Source of the DNA: Gammaproteobacteria bacterium
Lineage (GTDB): Bacteria; Pseudomonadota; Gammaproteobacteria; Steroidobacterales; Woeseiaceae
Assembly (NCBI GenBank): GCA_029864095.1
Contig: JAOTUB010000012.1
Coordinates: 1-47,948 of the forward strand
DNA length: 47,948 nucleotides
Reading direction: 5' to 3'
A program made the translations under genes and the position numbers. Under the pieces are notes generated by a model. That model saw only the letters and a list, made by a program, of their open reading frames with translations, was not told the DNA's origin and ran no database searches. This document shows positions 44,768 through 47,948 of this stretch, piece by piece; position 1 is the first letter of the stretch, and every line of letters starts with the position of its first letter.

Positions 44768-44811
44768 AGGGACAGTGACACTAACTAATGCGAGTTAGGG
44801 TGACTGTCCCT
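44768..44811 (+). repeat. Second REP-like hairpin
   Basis: AGGGACAGT…ACTGTCCCT arms with inner CTAACT / AGTTAG, about 19 positions with two mismatches. Shares the GGGACA end with the hairpins at 41539 and 44593. Confidence 0.55.
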
Positions 44812-44819
44812 GTATTTTA

Positions 44820-45077
44820 TCAAAACCCGAAATCTTCTTTTGGGGTGTCCTGCACTTTGGCGCATTCGACTTTGAAGTCGTACGGAACTTCGTCGACGCA
44901 ATCGGGCCATTTGTCAGTTGTCATCCAATATTCGACGAGCCCCAGGCGCGCGCACAGTCGCGCGAATCGCGGATCGTTGCGAATTTCAGGCATACCTGCC
45001 TGGAACAACAGTGACGTGCGGTAAGCGTCCGGTCCCATAATGTCGTCAGCGGTCCCGGCGGGCCCCAACTTTGGCAA
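44820..45077 (-). pseudogene. C-terminal fragment of a regulatory TPR protein
   Basis: An 85-codon frame reads …FQAGMPEIRNDPRFARLCARLG LVEYW… then …WPDCVDEVPYDFKVECAKV. This tail is typical of the C-terminus of CadC/adenylate-cyclase-type TPR regulators (RxDPRF … RLGLVxYW … WPDFC). Upstream the frame is interrupted by a stop and frameshift, so only the tail survives. Confidence 0.5.
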
Positions 45078-45290
45078 AACGAGAAAGAACTAAACGCAAG
45101 ACCATCGCGAAACGTCGTTTGCGCTTTGAACAACACGCCGCGTAACATGACCATGAGGAACAAAACTCTCCTTTAGCAAATCGCTAGCCTTGTTCCATTC
45201 GTTTGATGACGGACACCAAATGGTCCAACCGGCTGGCTTTGCGAAGTCGATTGCGGGCTTGTCAGCGCTTGGGCGGGAGCAAGACTCGAG

Positions 45291-45629
45291 TTGTTTCAAG
45301 GAGAGCCGAAAGCGCGTCTAAAAACGCGCACCCTCGTAGAGGGGCTGATTACCGACATAAAAATCGAAGTCGACGGTGTGCAACTCGAGGTCGTGGAAAC
45401 GGCTGCGAGATGGGCCGTACCACCTGATTTGTTTAATGATACCGCGCAGGTCCTCAAGGCCTGGGGTGCATTTATCGAACCGTACTCACTGGAACCTGGA
45501 TTTCATACGGCGACACTTAAAGGTTCCATAGATTTGAATTGCTTTCCCGACTTTGGCGGAGAGTGCGACGGAATCCCCGATATCATTGACGATACACACT
45601 CGTTCGAGTTCGAGGTCGCTGCGAATTAG
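45291..45629 (+). CDS. Hypothetical protein or gene fragment
   Basis: A 112-codon frame with TTG start (45291): …EGLITDIKIEVDGVQLEVVE…, ending DDTHSFEFEVAAN. Looks beta-rich and coding. The preceding DNA (45200-45300) encodes SFDDGHQMVQPAGFAKSIAG in another frame, so this may be the 3' part of a frameshifted secreted protein. No family recognised. Nothing else is seen in 45078-45290. Confidence 0.4.
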   Translation: MFQGEPKARLKTRTLVEGLITDIKIEVDGVQLEVVETAARWAVPPDLFNDTAQVLKAWGAFIEPYSLEPGFHTATLKGSIDLNCFPDFGGECDGIPDIIDDTHSFEFEVAAN

Positions 45630-45766
45630 GTTGCCGATGCAGTACCCTGTCTGACGCGAGCTAATTGCTGCCGGTCGATTCGCAGCAATCAAGGCGAATC
45701 GTCCGGCAGAGTCAGCATACGGCTGAGGATGTGGACCCTGTACGAGTCAAGCGGCGGTCTGTAATA

Positions 45767-45827
45767 TTCAACCAAACGGTTGACAGATGGCAACGTACAG
45801 CGCTAACATTCAACCAAATGGTTGAAT
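45767..45827 (+). promoter_or_regulatory. ArsR promoter with two operators
   Basis: Consensus-like promoter TTGACA (45781-45786) - 17 bp - TAACAT (45804-45809). Operator 1 ATTCAACCA-AA-CGGTTGACA (45767-45786) covers the -35. Operator 2 ATTCAACCA-AA-TGGTTGAAT (45808-45827, perfect 9-bp arms) covers the -10 end and the start codon. Centres are 41 bp apart, about four helical turns. A start site near 45816 would leave an almost leaderless mRNA. Confidence 0.75.
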
Positions 45828-46156
45828 CTCAAGAACAACTAAGCAACCTGTTCGCTGCTCTCGCGGATCGGACGCGGCGACGGATAATTGCACGGCTTGC
45901 GGATGGGCCACTCACCGTAGGCGAACTCGCCGAGCCGTTCGACATGTCTTTTGCGGCCGTGTCCAAGCACGTCAACGTGCTCGATCGCGCGGGGCTGATT
46001 GAGCGTAACAGGCGTGGTCGTTTTATCGAGTGCGCTCTAAACCCGCTACGGCTCAAGGCACTATCGGACTGGATTGGCGACTACGAACGATTCTGGGACG
46101 AACGGCTAAGCAAACTCGAAGAAGTCATTAAAGAACACAGACGGAGCAAGTCATGA
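45818..46156 (+). CDS. ArsR-family transcriptional regulator
   Basis: A 112-residue winged-helix protein: LFAALADRTRRRIIARLADG PLTVGELAEPFDMSFAAVSK HVNVLDRAGLI. No metal-binding cysteine pair is present, so it is of the SRPBCC-linked type rather than a metal sensor. ATG 45818 lies inside operator 2; the longer frame from 45665 would read through the promoter and is unlikely. It overlaps the SRPBCC gene by 4 bp. Confidence 0.9.
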   Translation: MVESQEQLSNLFAALADRTRRRIIARLADGPLTVGELAEPFDMSFAAVSKHVNVLDRAGLIERNRRGRFIECALNPLRLKALSDWIGDYERFWDERLSKLEEVIKEHRRSKS

Positions 46157-46596
46157 ATACAACAGTCGCGGCACCACCGCTCAACATCGAACGCACGATC
46201 GACGCAACTCTTGCCGAAACCTGGACCGCCTGGACCGAACCAGAACTCGTCGCGCGCTGGTTTGCACCTGGCAACATGCGCGCGGAAGTGCTCGAATACG
46301 ATGTTCGCTCCGGCGGTCATTATCGGATTCGTATGCGTGATGAAGAGGGCGGTACGCACACAGTCGGAGGTGAGTTTGTCGAAGTCACGCCGCAGCGGCG
46401 ACTGGTGATTAGCTGGGCGTGGGAAGGTGACGCGACGACGCAATCCAAAGTAACGGTGGATTTCGACGCGGGCAACGTTGGCACGCGGCTCCGAATCCTG
46501 CATGAGGATCTTCCGAGTGAGGAAAGCGCGGCCAAGCACAAGCAGGGCTGGATTGGCTGCCTTGACAATCTTTGCAATCGCATCAACGCATTTTGA
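46153..46596 (+). CDS. SRPBCC (AHSA1-like) domain protein
   Basis: A 147-residue START/Bet v1-like protein: IERTIDATLAETWTAWTEPE LVARWFAPG … GG.YRIRMRDEEGG … GWIGCLDNL. It is the usual partner of such ArsR proteins and probably binds a hydrophobic ligand. Co-translated with the regulator. Confidence 0.9.
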   Translation: MNTTVAAPPLNIERTIDATLAETWTAWTEPELVARWFAPGNMRAEVLEYDVRSGGHYRIRMRDEEGGTHTVGGEFVEVTPQRRLVISWAWEGDATTQSKVTVDFDAGNVGTRLRILHEDLPSEESAAKHKQGWIGCLDNLCNRINAF

Positions 46597-46624
46597 GCGC
46601 TTTTGCGAGCCCAGGGGGGAATCT

Positions 46625-47320
46625 ATGAAGATCAGGAGAGTGGCAATAGCTTTGGCCGGCGTTCTGCTGCTGTCGGGCGACGGAATCGCGGCCGATGTGA
46701 TCGCGGATCGGTACACGGAGGATCAGCTCGCGCCAGTCAGTGCCTACGTCGCAACAAGCGAGGAAGAGGAAGTGTCGCTTGCGCTCAGTGCCGCGCCTGC
46801 TCATATTTCGGAATCTTCGACTGTACTGGTGATGACAAAGGAAGGATACGCGACCGCCCGAGAGGGAAGTAACGGCTTCGTGTGTCTCGTTGAGCGATCC
46901 TGGGCCGGATCGGTCGACTACATCGGCGCATTCTGGGACCCACGAATACGCGCACCAATTTGTTACAACCAGCATGCGGCAAAGTTTGTGTTGCCCTTGT
47001 ACATTCTGCGCACCGAGCTGGCACTGGCCGGGAAGAAACGCGCGCAGATTGCAGCGGCGATCGATGCAGCAGTCTCGTCCGGCAAAATGAAAGCACCCAC
47101 AGGGACGGCGATGTCCTACATGATGTCGGCCAGGCAGCACTTGCATCCGGATATCGGCCGCTGGCTGCCGCATCTCATGATATGGATGCCTTATACGGAA
47201 CAGGACGACTGGGGCGCAAACGTACTCGCCGGTGTGGACCCTGTCGTCTTCCGTAATCCGGGCGGTCCATTCGCTATGGTGGTCATTCCCTACGGTGAGG
47301 CGCGGTTCATCGAGCCCTAG
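46625..47320 (+). CDS. Secreted hypothetical protein
   Basis: A 231-residue protein with a signal peptide (MKIRRVAIALAGVLLLSGDG IA-AD). ATG 46625 has AGGGGG upstream; the frame is open to 46478, but that part lies over the SRPBCC gene. Mature sequence: VLVMTKEGYATAREGSNGFV CLVER and MSYMMSARQHLHPDIGRWLP HLMIWMPY. No catalytic motif recognised. It follows the ArsR pair by 28 bp and may belong to the same transcript. Confidence 0.78.
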   Translation: MKIRRVAIALAGVLLLSGDGIAADVIADRYTEDQLAPVSAYVATSEEEEVSLALSAAPAHISESSTVLVMTKEGYATAREGSNGFVCLVERSWAGSVDYIGAFWDPRIRAPICYNQHAAKFVLPLYILRTELALAGKKRAQIAAAIDAAVSSGKMKAPTGTAMSYMMSARQHLHPDIGRWLPHLMIWMPYTEQDDWGANVLAGVDPVVFRNPGGPFAMVVIPYGEARFIEP

Positions 47321-47431
47321 TTGCCGTGTCTTATGAGCGTTGCTTGAGCTGAGTGCAAGACTTCGCAGTACAAGACCGGTGGAACGCCGAGAATTTCTCC
47401 AGAGCGTGGCAACCAGCGAAATAACCGGCTG

Positions 47432-47604
47432 ATCGTTTTCCGCCCAGGACCCGCTCAACCGCCAAAAACATAACGGCCCCGAACAGGGCTTTTGTTCTCG
47501 GGCCGAGGGCATGGCTTTCGGACCCCGTTCGACCGGCGCAGCAGCGCAGCTGCCAGTTGGCGACGCAGCCGCGATAGCGGCAAGTCAATCCCACCTTCTG
47601 CGCT
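47432..47604 (+). repeat. Intergenic module copy D
   Basis: 5' box TTTTCCGCCCAGGACCCGCT then CAACCGCCA, terminator GCCC-CGAACA-GGGC-TTTTG (47476-47493), core CCCCGTTCGAC, and tail GTCAATCCCACCTTCTGCGC (47584-47603), a diverged tRNA-Ser-like end. The whole gap 47321-47649 holds no gene I can support. Confidence 0.5.
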
Positions 47605-47649
47605 ATTTCCCAGGTTCTGCAGAGCACTCCACCGGCACCTAAGCCAGGA

Positions 47650-47948
47650 TCATCTATCGTTAGCAAGATCGTTCAATGTCGCCGCAAGGCGTTCGAGAAG
47701 GTCGCCAACTTCTTCTTGAGTAATCGTAAGCGGTGGCGAGACAAGGAACCACTGGCCGTACATTCCGTGACACGTCGTACGTGCATAGATCATCAATCCA
47801 TTGTTCAGACCGTGACTGCGTACCTTTTCTGTTACCGCCGACTCGATCGGCATAGGAGCTTTCGTTTGTCGGTCAGATACGAGTTCGACAGCAAGAAGCA
47901 TCCCAAGGCCGCGAATGTCGCCAATGATCTGAAATTCCGACTTCAGTT
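47650..47948 (-). CDS. Class III aminotransferase, C-terminal part (5' end outside window)
   Basis: The frame is open to the window edge; 99 codons are visible: …IGDIRGLGMLLAVELVSDRQT … LMIYARTTCHGMYGQWFLVS PPLTITQEEVGDLLERL. IGDIRGLGMLLAVELV and the SPPLTI…EIDxLLxxL pattern are the C-terminal domain of class III PLP-dependent (omega-type) aminotransferases. Substrate not readable. Confidence 0.85.
   Translation of the reverse strand, partial: LKSEFQIIGDIRGLGMLLAVELVSDRQTKAPMPIESAVTEKVRSHGLNNGLMIYARTTCHGMYGQWFLVSPPLTITQEEVGDLLERLAATLNDLANDR

Noticed and set aside
46583..47512. 309-codon minus-strand frame
   Set aside because: Mirrors the secreted protein gene at 46625, which has a signal peptide and strong ribosome site, and runs into repeat module D.

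Overview
The window is a piece of a gammaproteobacterial chromosome. The evidence is the gene order rodZ-hisS-yfgM-bamB-der, the xseA/guaBA/tadA neighbourhood, an MltF-type transglycosylase and a TonB-dependent receptor. Most of it looks moderately GC-rich; the insert at about 21.5-30.6 kb looks more AT-rich by eye. I cannot name the genus.

Region 1 (1-21.3 kb) is mostly core genome. It starts with the 3' part of rodZ, then hisS, yfgM, bamB and der as one operon; ispG, which sits between rodZ and hisS in E. coli, is absent. A MetX-family acyltransferase follows, then a decayed stretch with an ATP-NAD kinase relic (6.5-7.1 kb). Next come a lipoprotein, a transmembrane Ser/Thr kinase ending in a TonB-like domain, and a tight three-gene operon of a B12-type radical SAM protein between two small membrane proteins. 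An M23 endopeptidase and xseA are divergent from guaB-guaA-tadA-kynA, and mltF converges on kynA.

Region 2 (21,443-30,628) is an integrated mobile element in the 3' end of a tRNA-Ser(CGA) gene, bounded by a 29-bp direct repeat. It is about 9.2 kb. On the minus strand it encodes a winged-helix replication-like protein, a Cys/His-rich small protein, a Nu1-like small terminase and an HK97-type prohead protease fused to the major capsid protein. On the plus strand it has a small conserved protein, an excisionase and a tyrosine integrase. No large terminase, portal, tail or lysis gene is seen, so it looks like a capsid-encoding phage satellite. Each end carries cargo: an unfamiliar three-gene operon with a retropepsin-like protease near attL, and a DUF2971 + FRG-domain pair near attR. 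Both are candidate anti-phage or helper-interference systems and are the best candidates for something undescribed.

Region 3 (30.6-41.5 kb) is a catabolic cluster: CaiB-type CoA-transferase, hydantoinase/oxoprolinase A and B subunits, a GntR/UTRA regulator, a TonB-dependent receptor, an isochorismatase-like amidohydrolase, an HMG-CoA-lyase-type enzyme and a VOC protein. Together they suggest uptake and stepwise opening of a lactam-, imide- or hydantoin-like compound, followed by CoA activation and carbon-carbon cleavage. The substrate is unknown.

Region 4 (41.5-47.9 kb) is a patchwork: a Phd/ParE-type toxin-antitoxin pair with a clear operator, a DUF885 lipoprotein, pseudogene remnants, an ArsR-SRPBCC pair with two operators and an apparently leaderless promoter, a secreted protein, and the 3' end of a class III aminotransferase. 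Strong hairpins and a repeated intergenic module separate the genes. Three copies of the module end in a sequence resembling the 3' end of the tRNA-Ser gene at 21.4 kb.
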